Part shown: piece by piece, positions 1-7,478 of the stretch | Layout of the letters: every line of letters starts with the position of its first letter | How positions within the stretch are numbered: position 1 is the first letter of the stretch | Origin: Flavobacteriaceae bacterium | Lineage (GTDB): Bacteria > Bacteroidota > Bacteroidia > Flavobacteriales > Flavobacteriaceae | Direction: 5' to 3' | Length of the DNA: 11,235 nucleotides | Assembly (NCBI GenBank): GCA_019090365.1 | Contig: JAHRWC010000294.1 | Span: 1-11,235, forward strand | Program-made: the position numbers and the translations under genes | Notes under the pieces: generated by a model | The model's input: the letters and a program-made list of their open reading frames with translations, nothing else | What the model was told of the DNA's origin: nothing | The model's database searches: none

Positions 1-663
1 GATCCATCAGCAAAACTGTAGTTTTTTATCAAGGTTTTGTGGTTTTGGAACTATTGGAATTATACCTCCATCAATTACTTTATGACAAGTAAAACATTCG
101 CTTTCTGAAGGAATTCTATAATTTAAAGATTTTGTTTCTCCGTTTTGAACCCATTCTACTTCAGTGAAACTTCCATCTAGGTCATAATAAGCTTCAAATT
201 GTTCATCGTTCCATACATAGTCAGCATATATCCATTCCTCTTCTTTCTTGATAAATAATCGAGTTTCAATGATCCTTGTGGTATTATTAGGCTGTACATT
301 TTCGTAATAAAAATTTATTATTAAAATAGTTCCAACAGGGAAATCAAATAAAGAATAATCATTTACATAATTAGCTTTAACATCTTTTGGCATCCAAATA
401 AACCTTTTTTTCAGAGCATCTTCTTCAAAAGGTGAAGTGATTGGCTCATAAGGTAAAACACCATAAACAGGGTCTAATTCATTTAGAGTTTCATTAAAAA
501 AGTTATAATCGGAAAGTTTAGGATATGGCATTTCGGCTAAATCATAAACCACAGGAGATACTTGTTCAATTATTTCAGAATAATCATCATCAGACTTACA
601 TGAGCTTAAAAAAGCAAATAGAAGTATTAAGATAGAAATATTGAAGAAGTATTTTTTCGCCAT
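1..663 (-). CDS. Partial cytochrome c-type lipoprotein, SO2930/HNE_0200-like family; 3' end missing, apparent frameshift at the contig edge
   Basis: The product starts with a lipoprotein signal peptide (basic start, hydrophobic residues 8-19, lipobox LSSC, lipidated Cys22). CKSDDD follows, an acidic stretch resembling the Bacteroidota lipoprotein export signal, so surface exposure is possible. Residues 50-160 carry features I associate with the family: a GVLPYEPITSPF block, KKRFIWMP, FPVGTILI and IIETRLFI. Near the end, CFTCH (190-194) is a CxxCH covalent heme c site, followed by PIVPKPQNLD, like the PIGPKxRNLN stretch after the heme site in relatives. The conceptual reading then hits TGA at 9-7. 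Dropping one A from the six-A run (complement of 22-27) instead continues the frame to base 1 as DKNYSFADG, which fits the family far better. I therefore treat the gene as running off the contig. Family members probably take part in periplasmic or surface electron transfer, but no substrate is known to me. The start is ATG at 663. Confidence 0.75.
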
Positions 664-827
664 ATTTTGTATTTAAATAGTTTTCGAGTTCTTTATATAA
701 CAGTTGATTAGGTAAAAACCCTACCGATAATTACAAAAGAAATCAAAAATAGCAAAAAATAGCTAACAATTTGGGTAAGTAGCTTATTTATAAGTAGTCT
801 AAGTATGTTGTAGTAAAACCAGTCTAA

Positions 828-1817
828 TTATACTAGATTTTTTGAAACAAGATATTCAGCAATTTGAACTGCATTTGTTGCAGCACCTTTTCTTAAGTTA
901 TCACTAACAATCCACATGTTTAAAGTATTTGGCTGAGTTTCATCTCTTCTTAAACGGCCCACAAAAACATCATCTTTATCATGAGCGTATATTGGCATTG
1001 GATAGGTATTAGTAACTGTATTATCCTGAACTGTAATCCCAGATTCGTTATGAAGTAATGTTCTAACTTCATTTAATTTGAAATCATTTATGAATTCTAC
1101 ATTTACTGATTCACTATGACCGAAAGAAGTAGGGATTCTAACAGCAGTTGCAGTAACAGAAAATGTCCTGTCATCAAGAATTTTTTGTGGTTCTCTAGCC
1201 AATTTCATTTCTTCCTTGGTATACCCATTATCTTCAAAATCATCACAATGCGGAAGTGCATTTTTATGAATAGGATAAGGATAAGCCATTTCATCTTGTA
1301 TCCCTTTCATTTCATTTTCTAATTGGTTTACAGCTTTTACACCTGTTCCAGAAACAGATTGATAAGTTGAAACAACCACTCGTTTCATTTTATATTTTTT
1401 ATGAAGTGGGGCTAAAACCAAGACTAATTGTATGGTCGAACAATTAGGGTTTGCAATAATTTTATCTTCTGAAGTTAATACATGCGCATTTATTTCTGGG
1501 ACTATTAATTTTTTTGAAGAATCCATTCTCCAAGCAGAAGAATTATCAATAACAGTAGTGCCAGCTTCAGCAAATTTTGGAGCCCATTCTAATGAAGTTC
1601 CACCTCCAGCTGAAAAAATTGCAATTTGTGGTTGTGCTTTTATAGCATCCTCCATACCAATAAGAGTATGTTCATTACCATTAAATGAAATCTTTTTTCC
1701 AATAGATTTTTGAGAAGCGACTAAAAGTAATTCAGTGATAGGGAAATTCCTTTCTTTCAGAATTTTTAACATTACACCTCCTACCATTCCTGTTGCACCA
1801 ACAACTGCTATTTTCAT
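828..1817 (-). CDS. asd: Aspartate-semialdehyde dehydrogenase
   Basis: This cytosolic enzyme reduces aspartyl phosphate to aspartate semialdehyde with NADPH, the branch-point step towards lysine/diaminopimelate, threonine and methionine. The 329-residue product has the usual length for the compact Asd type. Residues 7-13 (GATGMVG) form the nucleotide-binding loop, and SAGGGTS (69-75) and DNSSAWRMD (91-99) are standard Asd blocks. NPNCST contains the catalytic nucleophile Cys126. YQSVSGTG carries the substrate-contacting Gln153. Arg227 and the His234 of FGHSE match the expected substrate and general-base residues. The ATG start at 1817 gives the glycine-rich loop its normal position. The gene follows the DUF3298 lipoprotein gene by 69 bp on the same strand, and a TANNTTTG box in that gap suggests its own promoter. 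It is complete, with no odd residues. Confidence 0.97.
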   Translation of the reverse strand: MKIAVVGATGMVGGVMLKILKERNFPITELLLVASQKSIGKKISFNGNEHTLIGMEDAIKAQPQIAIFSAGGGTSLEWAPKFAEAGTTVIDNSSAWRMDSSKKLIVPEINAHVLTSEDKIIANPNCSTIQLVLVLAPLHKKYKMKRVVVSTYQSVSGTGVKAVNQLENEMKGIQDEMAYPYPIHKNALPHCDDFEDNGYTKEEMKLAREPQKILDDRTFSVTATAVRIPTSFGHSESVNVEFINDFKLNEVRTLLHNESGITVQDNTVTNTYPMPIYAHDKDDVFVGRLRRDETQPNTLNMWIVSDNLRKGAATNAVQIAEYLVSKNLV

Positions 1818-1833
1818 AAAAAATAATTTTTGT

Positions 1834-1841
1834 CAAAAATA
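1834..1841 (-). promoter_or_regulatory. Candidate flavobacterial -7 box upstream of asd
   Basis: On the minus strand these bases read TATTTTTG, matching the Bacteroidota -7 consensus TANNTTTG, 16 bp before the asd ATG. I find no TTG -33 element at the usual distance, so this is a half-supported promoter. The spacing is close to that seen before the cystathionine enzyme and the S46 peptidase. Confidence 0.4.
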
Positions 1842-1886
1842 CAAGTTCATCATCAAATAATAACATTTATCATTTAAAATAATATG

Positions 1887-2645
1887 TTAATTAGTAACCA
1901 TAAATGGTAATACGTCATCTATAGGAATCATTAATTCTATAGGTCCTGATGCATAACTTGCTATTTCATATTGATTGTATAAAATAATCACTTCTTCTTC
2001 ATTAAATCCTATTGTTTCTGGCAAATAAAAAGTGTCGTTCTCGAACCAAAAACCGGAAGAATTTATAGATTCATCTGCTGAAATATTAAACTCTTTTTTG
2101 AAAACGTTTTCTGCAAAATCACGAAATTCCTTTTCATTTTTAAAAATTTCTTTTGTTGAAAGATTTTCACCATTCGAAGGGTCAACATTTAAAAACGTAA
2201 TTGAACCATATCCATGAGCACCTCCTGTAAACATATACTGTTGAAGTTCGTAGCTAAATAATGTGTTCGAAGTATAGGTTTGACACACGGAGATTTCAGC
2301 AAAATATTCAGAAATTATATCAGGAAATTCGGCTTTGTCTTTCTCGTAGTTTATCAAAAAATTATTTGCTGCATCAGCTATAGTCTTACTTTTCTGACTA
2401 ATAGAATCTCCTAATTCTAACGAATTGATAATGTAATCCTCTATTGAATTGTTGATTTTTTTTGCAACTGTTTTTTTCCCTTTTACTACAACATAATCCA
2501 AAGCAACTTCAGGACAGGTTTCAGACTTACAATTTCCATTAAAAATTTCAGAAATTGTTTCAGAAGAAAAACTTGCAGCAGTATCTTTTTTACAACTTAT
2601 AAAAAATACAAAGACGCTAAATAATATGGAAAGTTTAAATTTCAT
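1887..2645 (-). CDS. DUF4163/DUF3298 (RsiV-like) lipoprotein
   Basis: The 252-residue product begins with a lipoprotein signal peptide: basic MKFK, a hydrophobic core to residue 16, and lipobox FISC with Cys18 as the probable lipidated residue. CKKD follows, without the acidic run of a surface-export signal, so a periplasm-facing lipoprotein is more likely. Residues 45-130 look like DUF4163 (CPEVALDY, then the INNSIEDYI helix). The second half is DUF3298, recognised by FTGGAHGY (139-146), the G-x-L-x-x-K-x-I-F pattern at 159-168, and the closing YNQYEIASYASGP (223-235). In Bacillus RsiV the same C-terminal domain binds lysozyme, but most members are uncharacterised and no sigma factor gene lies nearby. 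The function is therefore unknown. The gene is first in a minus-strand run followed by asd and is divergent from the cystathionine enzyme gene. Confidence 0.88.
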   Translation of the reverse strand: MKFKLSILFSVFVFFISCKKDTAASFSSETISEIFNGNCKSETCPEVALDYVVVKGKKTVAKKINNSIEDYIINSLELGDSISQKSKTIADAANNFLINYEKDKAEFPDIISEYFAEISVCQTYTSNTLFSYELQQYMFTGGAHGYGSITFLNVDPSNGENLSTKEIFKNEKEFRDFAENVFKKEFNISADESINSSGFWFENDTFYLPETIGFNEEEVIILYNQYEIASYASGPIELMIPIDDVLPFMVTN

Positions 2646-2687
2646 ATGTTAAATGTACAACGATTATTACCCTTATTGAATTGTCCA

Positions 2688-2695
2688 CAAATTTA
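2688..2695 (-). promoter_or_regulatory. Weak candidate -7 box for the DUF3298 lipoprotein gene
   Basis: The minus strand reads TAAATTTG, a TANNTTTG match 42 bp before the ATG at 2645. There is no recognisable TTG -33 element upstream. In such AT-rich sequence a chance match is plausible, so this is only a candidate. Confidence 0.25.
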
Positions 2696-2737
2696 TTTAA
2701 GTTTTATTTAATAGAAGATGAATCTTAATGGAATTAT

Positions 2738-2759
2738 AAAATTGATAATTATCAAATTT
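2738..2759. promoter_or_regulatory. Palindrome in the promoter of the cystathionine enzyme gene (candidate operator)
   Basis: Bases 2742-2755 form a perfect 14-bp palindrome, TTGATAATTATCAA. After one mismatched pair (2741/2756) the symmetry continues for three more pairs, giving an imperfect 22-bp dyad. Its left arm contains the TTG that would serve as the -33 element, and its right end lies 8 bp before the -7 box. That position suits a repressor or activator site for the plus-strand gene. The regulator is unknown; the half-site loosely resembles Fur-type GATAAT repeats but lacks the 7-1-7 arrangement. Confidence 0.4.
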
Positions 2760-2775
2760 GAAACTATTACATTTG
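2742..2775 (+). promoter_or_regulatory. Candidate promoter of the cystathionine gamma-synthase/lyase gene
   Basis: TTG at 2742-2744 and TACATTTG at 2768-2775 match the flavobacterial TTG/TANNTTTG promoter with a 23-bp spacer, at the long end of the accepted range. The -7 box ends 19 bp before the ATG at 2795, implying a short leader of roughly a dozen bases. No riboswitch-like structure fits in it. Confidence 0.5.
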
Positions 2776-2794
2776 TTTTTTAAATATTTTGAGA

Positions 2795-3934
2795 ATGAAA
2801 TTTAACACAAAAACAATACATGGAGGTCAGGAGCATGATAAGGCTTATGGAGCTGTAATGCCTCCAATTTATCAAACTTCAACTTATGCACAATCAACTC
2901 CTGGAGGTCATAAAGGATTTGAATATTCAAGAACCCATAATCCAACAAGAGCAGCGCTAGAAAAATCTTTTGCTAGCTTAGAGAATGGAAATTATGGCCT
3001 TGCTTTTGGTAGTGGATTAGCAGCTATTGATGCAGTTATAAAATTATTACAGCCTGGAGATGAGGTGGTTTCAACCAATGATTTATACGGAGGAACGTAC
3101 CGATTGTTTACAAAAATATATGAAACTTTTGGAATAAAATTTCATTTCATAGGGATGGAAAATGCTTCAAGAATTGAAGAATATGTAAATGATAATACAA
3201 AGTTGATTTGGGTGGAAACGCCAACCAATCCAATGTTGAATATTATTGATATAAAAGCAGCAGCAAGCATTGCTAAAAAACATAATATATTATTAGCAGT
3301 TGACAATACTTTTGCAACACCTTATTTACAAAGACCTCTAGATTTAGGAGCTGATATTGTAATGCACAGTGCAACAAAATATCTTGGTGGTCATAGTGAT
3401 GTTGTAATGGGAGCTCTTGTTGTAAAAGATAAAGAGATTGCTGATCAATTATATTTTATTCAAAATGCAAGTGGAGCAATTTGTGGCCCTCAAGACAGTT
3501 TTTTAATGCTAAGAGGAATCAAAACTTTGCATGTTCGTATGCAAAGACATTGTGAGAATGGAAAAGCTGTAGCTAATTATTTAGTGAATCATCCAAAAAT
3601 TGAAAAGGTATATTGGCCTGGATTTGAAAATCATCCAAATCATGAAATTGCAAAAGATCAAATGGATGATTTTGGAGGAATGATTTCTTTTGTAACGAAA
3701 GGAAATGATTACAATGAAGCTATAAAGATTGTTGAGAATTTAAAAATATTCACTCTTGCTGAAAGTTTAGGTGGTGTTGAGAGTCTTTCTGGACATCCAG
3801 CAAGTATGACTCACGCAAGTATTCCGAAAGAAGAAAGAGAGAAAACGGGTGTTGTGGATTCGTTAATTAGATTAAGTGTAGGTATAGAAGATGAAGATGA
3901 TTTAATTGAAGATTTAAGACAAGCAATCGGTTAA
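2795..3934 (+). CDS. metB: Cystathionine gamma-synthase/gamma-lyase (Cys/Met metabolism PLP enzyme)
   Basis: This is a 379-residue fold-type I PLP enzyme of the MetB/MetC/CSE family, handling sulfur transfer between cysteine and methionine in the cytosol. Residues (numbered from ATG) include YSRTHNPTR near 45-53 (phosphate contact across the dimer), SGLAAIDAV near 73-81, ETPTNP at 141-146, VDNTFATP with cofactor-binding Asp170, and SATKYLGGHSDVV with the Schiff-base Lys195. The C-terminus has LGGVESL, MTHASIP and RLSVGIED. Features such as LKTLHVRM-like IKTLHVRMQRH resemble eukaryotic gamma-lyases, whereas the position of the lyase-associated Glu after ESL is Gly. Synthase and lyase activities therefore cannot be separated from sequence alone; metB follows the usual naming in flavobacteria. 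A TTG six bases upstream is also in frame, but ATG 2795 fits the family start. The gene has its own promoter and ends at the 3953 terminator. Confidence 0.92.
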   Translation: MKFNTKTIHGGQEHDKAYGAVMPPIYQTSTYAQSTPGGHKGFEYSRTHNPTRAALEKSFASLENGNYGLAFGSGLAAIDAVIKLLQPGDEVVSTNDLYGGTYRLFTKIYETFGIKFHFIGMENASRIEEYVNDNTKLIWVETPTNPMLNIIDIKAAASIAKKHNILLAVDNTFATPYLQRPLDLGADIVMHSATKYLGGHSDVVMGALVVKDKEIADQLYFIQNASGAICGPQDSFLMLRGIKTLHVRMQRHCENGKAVANYLVNHPKIEKVYWPGFENHPNHEIAKDQMDDFGGMISFVTKGNDYNEAIKIVENLKIFTLAESLGGVESLSGHPASMTHASIPKEEREKTGVVDSLIRLSVGIEDEDDLIEDLRQAIG

Positions 3935-3952
3935 GAAAGAATTTTATAAATA

Positions 3953-3985
3953 AAAAAAGCCCATCTATTAATGATGGGCTTTTTT
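3953..3985. terminator. Bidirectional intrinsic terminator
   Basis: A perfect 13-bp inverted repeat (arms 3953-3965 and 3973-3985, loop TATTAAT) has a GC-rich core GCCCATC/GATGGGC, flanked by A-tract and T-tract. It works as a Rho-independent terminator in both directions. It lies 18 bp after the cystathionine enzyme stop and 21 bp from the stop of the convergent kinase gene, so it probably serves both. Confidence 0.92.
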
Positions 3986-4006
3986 ATTATTAAGTTTTTT
4001 AAAGAA

Positions 4007-6238
4007 TCAAATAGCTTTTAAATGTGATTTACTTTTAGAAGTATCAGTGATATTTTTTATAATAGTTTGGATGAATTTTGTTACATCGTATGGTTTCACT
4101 ATTATATCATTCATGCCAGATTCGTAAATACTAAAACGCATTTCCTCAACTTCAACTGCAGTTAATGCCATAATAGGGATTGTAGTATTAAACAATCTTA
4201 TTTCTTTGGTAGCTTCCATACCATTTTTAATAGGCATATTTATGTCCATAAGTACCAGATCGAATGTATTTTTTTTAACTAAATCTACTGCTTGTTCACC
4301 ATTTTCTGCAACAAAACAAATGGCTTGATTTTTTTCTAGTATTTTTTTTGTAACGATTTGATTGATGCGATTGTCTTCAACTATAAGTATTTTTTTGTCT
4401 ATTAGAATATTAACATCTAAAAGAGGTTGTTTCTTAACAATTACTTTTTCTTTTAATACTTCAAAATCTAAACTAAATTTAAATGAAGAACCGTTTCCTA
4501 ATTCACTTTCTAGATAAATTTCAGAATTAGAATGAGCAAGTAATTTTTTAACAATAGGAAGCCCTAATCCCGTTCCTTGATAGCTGTAGTTTAAAGATTC
4601 TATTTGAGAAAATTCATCAAAAATACTTTCATGTTTGTCTTTTGCGATACCAATTCCAGAATCTTTAATCGTAAATGAGATATTAGAATATTTAGTGTCA
4701 ATTTTATTAGAATTAATGTTAATTGTAATTTTTCCGTTTTCAGTAAACTTACATGCATTACTAATTAAATTCATCAAAACTTGAGATAATCTAACGGAAT
4801 TACCACGTATTATAGCAGGTACATTTTTAGCTATATCTATCTTAAATTTATTATTGTTTTGTAAACGCATGTATTCAAAAGACGAAATTATAGTTTCAAT
4901 AAGGTCTCTTAAATTAAATGCAGTTAAATCATTGTCTATATTCTTAGCATCTATTTTATTAATTTTTAAAACATCATTAATTAATGCTAATAGATAATCT
5001 GCAGAGAACTTTAAAGATTTTAAGTCTTTTTCATGCTTTTTTAAAGATTCATCTTCCATTAAGATAGTACTTAAGCCAATTACTCCATATAAAGGAGTTC
5101 TCAATTCATGGCTTACAGTAGAGAAAAACTGATTTTTTGCTTTAGATAGCTTTTCAGATTCTTCTTTCGCTAATAAGTATTCTTTGTTTTTAGATTTTAA
5201 TTCTTTAACAAGTTTTTTTCTTTTAATAAATGCTAAGTACACAGTAACTAATAATAATAAAAATGTTGCTGCAATAATTATAAGCAATGTATTTAAACGA
5301 CCTTTATCTTTAGAGACTTGTGCTTGTAACTGCGAATTTAATTGAGCTGCTTTAGCATCTTTTCGATATTGATCTAATTGAATTTTTTCAGTTATCGCAT
5401 ATCTTTCAGAAGAAGTATATATGCCTGAATTTTCTTCACTATATTCATCATATATTTCGAAAGCATCATATGCCTCTTTAAACTTTTCTTGTTCGTAGAG
5501 ACTTAAGCTGTAGAAATAATAATTGTTTTCTAATTCAATTTTTAAATTTTCTTTTTTTGCTTCTTCAATAGCTTTCAGAAATAATTCATCTGCTTTTTTA
5601 TAATTCTTATGATGTAAATAATATTCACCTAAAAACCCATCCAAACCAATACAATAAGAATGATGATCTTCGAACTTCAATAGTTCTTTCGATTTCATTA
5701 TATGTACATAGGCTTTTTCATAATCGTCATTGTCTAATGCGGTATAGATATAATTAAAATGAGCTTTTGAAAGCCCAATAGAATCATTGATAGATTTAAA
5801 TTGAACGATTGATTTATCATGATAGAAATAAGCCTTTTTATAATTCTGATTTGTTGAATAAATATTTGCTAAATCCATATAAGTAACAGCAGTAGCAGTA
5901 TCATTTTTAGATAAACCTGCATAATGCTCAGACTTTTTCATGTTGGTAATCGCATTAATTGTATCATTTAATACTAAATAATCGTAGGCTAATGATCGAT
6001 ACCCTTGATGTAAATAATAAGGGTCATCCAAATAGGCAGCCATTTTTAAAATATCAGTATTTAACTGTAGTGATTTTGTGTATTCACCTTGATTGTAAAA
6101 GGCTGTAGCTGAATCTAAAAGTTTTTGAAAATTCTTAGGATTATTAACTAATGTACTGTCTTGAGCATACAAAGAGTTTTGCTCAAAAATACCTGTAAAT
6201 ATCAGATATACAATCAGTAAAGAATAAAAATTCTTCAT
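4007..6238 (-). CDS. TPR-containing hybrid sensor histidine kinase/response regulator
   Basis: The 743-residue product has a signal peptide or N-anchor (residues 5-25, ending YAQ), then tetratricopeptide helices over about 35-270 (clear units near 117-149 and 200-230), probably periplasmic. One membrane segment lies at about 317-338, followed by a coiled coil at 340-368. HisKA has phospho-acceptor His377 in STVSHELRTPL. HATPase_c has the N box with Asn490 and Asn494, a G1 box DSGIG (526-530) and a G2 box GTGLGLP (555-561). A C-terminal receiver domain (about 615-730) keeps the acidic pair Glu621/Asp622, phospho-acceptor Asp665, Thr693 and Lys715. All catalytic residues are intact. There is no DNA-binding output domain and no adjacent partner regulator, so signalling probably continues through an unlinked phosphotransfer or response-regulator protein. 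The ligand is unknown. It is transcribed divergently from the aminotransferase gene across a 103-bp gap where I see no convincing promoter on this strand. Confidence 0.95.
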   Translation of the reverse strand: MKNFYSLLIVYLIFTGIFEQNSLYAQDSTLVNNPKNFQKLLDSATAFYNQGEYTKSLQLNTDILKMAAYLDDPYYLHQGYRSLAYDYLVLNDTINAITNMKKSEHYAGLSKNDTATAVTYMDLANIYSTNQNYKKAYFYHDKSIVQFKSINDSIGLSKAHFNYIYTALDNDDYEKAYVHIMKSKELLKFEDHHSYCIGLDGFLGEYYLHHKNYKKADELFLKAIEEAKKENLKIELENNYYFYSLSLYEQEKFKEAYDAFEIYDEYSEENSGIYTSSERYAITEKIQLDQYRKDAKAAQLNSQLQAQVSKDKGRLNTLLIIIAATFLLLLVTVYLAFIKRKKLVKELKSKNKEYLLAKEESEKLSKAKNQFFSTVSHELRTPLYGVIGLSTILMEDESLKKHEKDLKSLKFSADYLLALINDVLKINKIDAKNIDNDLTAFNLRDLIETIISSFEYMRLQNNNKFKIDIAKNVPAIIRGNSVRLSQVLMNLISNACKFTENGKITININSNKIDTKYSNISFTIKDSGIGIAKDKHESIFDEFSQIESLNYSYQGTGLGLPIVKKLLAHSNSEIYLESELGNGSSFKFSLDFEVLKEKVIVKKQPLLDVNILIDKKILIVEDNRINQIVTKKILEKNQAICFVAENGEQAVDLVKKNTFDLVLMDINMPIKNGMEATKEIRLFNTTIPIMALTAVEVEEMRFSIYESGMNDIIVKPYDVTKFIQTIIKNITDTSKSKSHLKAI

Positions 6239-6341
6239 GTAGGTTAGTTAAATTTGGGGTTGTAATGTACACATTTTCTTGTAATTATAAAAAAATCAAG
6301 TATTTTTTAGAGGTTACAAGAATGAATAGTATTTTTATAGT

Positions 6342-7478
6342 ATGATATCAAAACTCCCAAAAGTAACCACATCCATTTTTGCCGTGATGAGTAAAATGGC
6401 AAACGATTATAAAGCAATTAATCTTTCACAAGGCTATCCTAATTTTAAAAGTGACCCTTATTTATTAGAATTGGTTAACAAGGCAATGAAGCAGGGTTTT
6501 AATCAATATGCTCCTATGCCTGGAGATATTGGATTACGTGAAGAGATTTCAAAAAAAGTAGAAAACTTACATCAAAAAAAGTATAATCCTGAAACTGAAA
6601 TTACGGTTACAGCGGGTGCGACACAAGCGATATTTACAGTAATTTCAGCAATAATTAATGCAGGCGATGAGGTTATTATCTTTACGCCAGCGTACGATTG
6701 TTATGGTCCTGCTATTGAATTATTTGGTGGAAAAATAATTCCTATTCAATTAAAGGCTCCTTTATTTTCTCCTAATTGGGAAGAAGTTTCAGATAAGATT
6801 ACTGATAAAACTAAAATGATTGTAATAAACTCTCCTCACAATCCAAGTGGGAGACTTCTCGTAGAAGGCGATATGCTTCAGTTACAAAATTTAGCTGAAA
6901 AGCATGACTTATTGGTATTAAGTGATGAAGTCTATGAACACATTATCTTTGATGGAAACATTCATCAAAGTGCTGCTAAATTTCCTGAGCTTTCAAAACG
7001 ATCTTTTATTACAGCATCGTTTGGGAAGACATTTCATAATACAGGATGGAAATTAGGCTATTGTTTGGCGCCAGAATATTTAATGAAAGAATTTCAGAAA
7101 GTACATCAATACAATGTGTTTTCAGTCAATCACCCTATGCAAAAAGCTATTGCTACGTATTTAAAATCTGAACACCATTATCTAGGGCTTTCTTCTTTTT
7201 ATCAACAAAAAAGAGACTACTTTTTAAATCTAATTAAAGATTCTCGTTTTAAAGTAATTCCTTCAGATGGAACCTATTTTCAGTTATTAGATTATAGTAA
7301 TATTACTTCTGAAAGTGATATATCTTTTTCAGAAAGATTGGCAAAAGAAAATAAACTAGCAACCATACCTACTTCTGTTTTTAATGCAAATCAAGAAGAT
7401 TTTAAGCAACTAAGAATATGTTTTGCAAAAACAGAAGATACGCTTGCTAAAGCAGCAAAGATTTTAAATGAAATCTAA
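6342..7478 (+). CDS. ybdL: Methionine aminotransferase, YbdL-type (class I/II PLP aminotransferase)
   Basis: This cytosolic PLP enzyme of 378 residues aligns by eye with E. coli YbdL almost end to end. Shared blocks are the N-terminus (SKLPKVTTSIF), INLSQGYPNF (26-35), NQYAPMPG (54-61), TVTAGATQA (89-97), SPHNPSG with Asn167, SDEVYEH with Asp195 and Tyr198, SFGKTFHNTGWKLGY with Schiff-base Lys229, KVHQYNVFSVN (253-263), and LRICFAK with carboxylate-binding Arg358. YbdL-type enzymes prefer methionine and aromatic amino acids and can use glutamine or 2-oxo acids as partners. Here it probably converts methionine or its 2-oxo acid, working with the omega-amidase encoded 2.2 kb downstream on the same strand. 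The ATG at 6342 matches the YbdL N-terminus. Its stop codon directly abuts the stop of the convergent peptidase gene, leaving no room for a terminator. Confidence 0.93.
   Translation: MISKLPKVTTSIFAVMSKMANDYKAINLSQGYPNFKSDPYLLELVNKAMKQGFNQYAPMPGDIGLREEISKKVENLHQKKYNPETEITVTAGATQAIFTVISAIINAGDEVIIFTPAYDCYGPAIELFGGKIIPIQLKAPLFSPNWEEVSDKITDKTKMIVINSPHNPSGRLLVEGDMLQLQNLAEKHDLLVLSDEVYEHIIFDGNIHQSAAKFPELSKRSFITASFGKTFHNTGWKLGYCLAPEYLMKEFQKVHQYNVFSVNHPMQKAIATYLKSEHHYLGLSSFYQQKRDYFLNLIKDSRFKVIPSDGTYFQLLDYSNITSESDISFSERLAKENKLATIPTSVFNANQEDFKQLRICFAKTEDTLAKAAKILNEI

Noticed and set aside
744..751. TATTTTTG on the minus strand as the promoter of the cytochrome lipoprotein
   Set aside because: It is 80 bp from the start, and the nearest TTG gives only a 15-bp spacer, outside the usual range.
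783..827. Direct repeat AGTCTAA (796-802, 821-827) and a 5-bp hairpin (783-794) downstream of asd
   Set aside because: Too short and too AT-rich to stand out from chance; the hairpin lacks a GC core and T-tract, so it is not called a terminator.
1116..1713. Plus-strand open frames (1116-1322 and 1432-1713) opposite asd
   Set aside because: They lie antisense to a well-conserved gene, have low-complexity translations, no domain and no start context.
2032..2217. Plus-strand open frame opposite the DUF3298 lipoprotein gene
   Set aside because: Short antisense shadow without promoter or homology signal.
2789..2791. TTG as the start of the cystathionine enzyme
   Set aside because: It adds only two residues, and the ATG at 2795 fits both the family N-terminus and the promoter spacing.
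6249..6256. TAAATTTG on the plus strand as the promoter of the aminotransferase
   Set aside because: It is 85 bp before the start with no TTG at a suitable distance; treated as a chance match.
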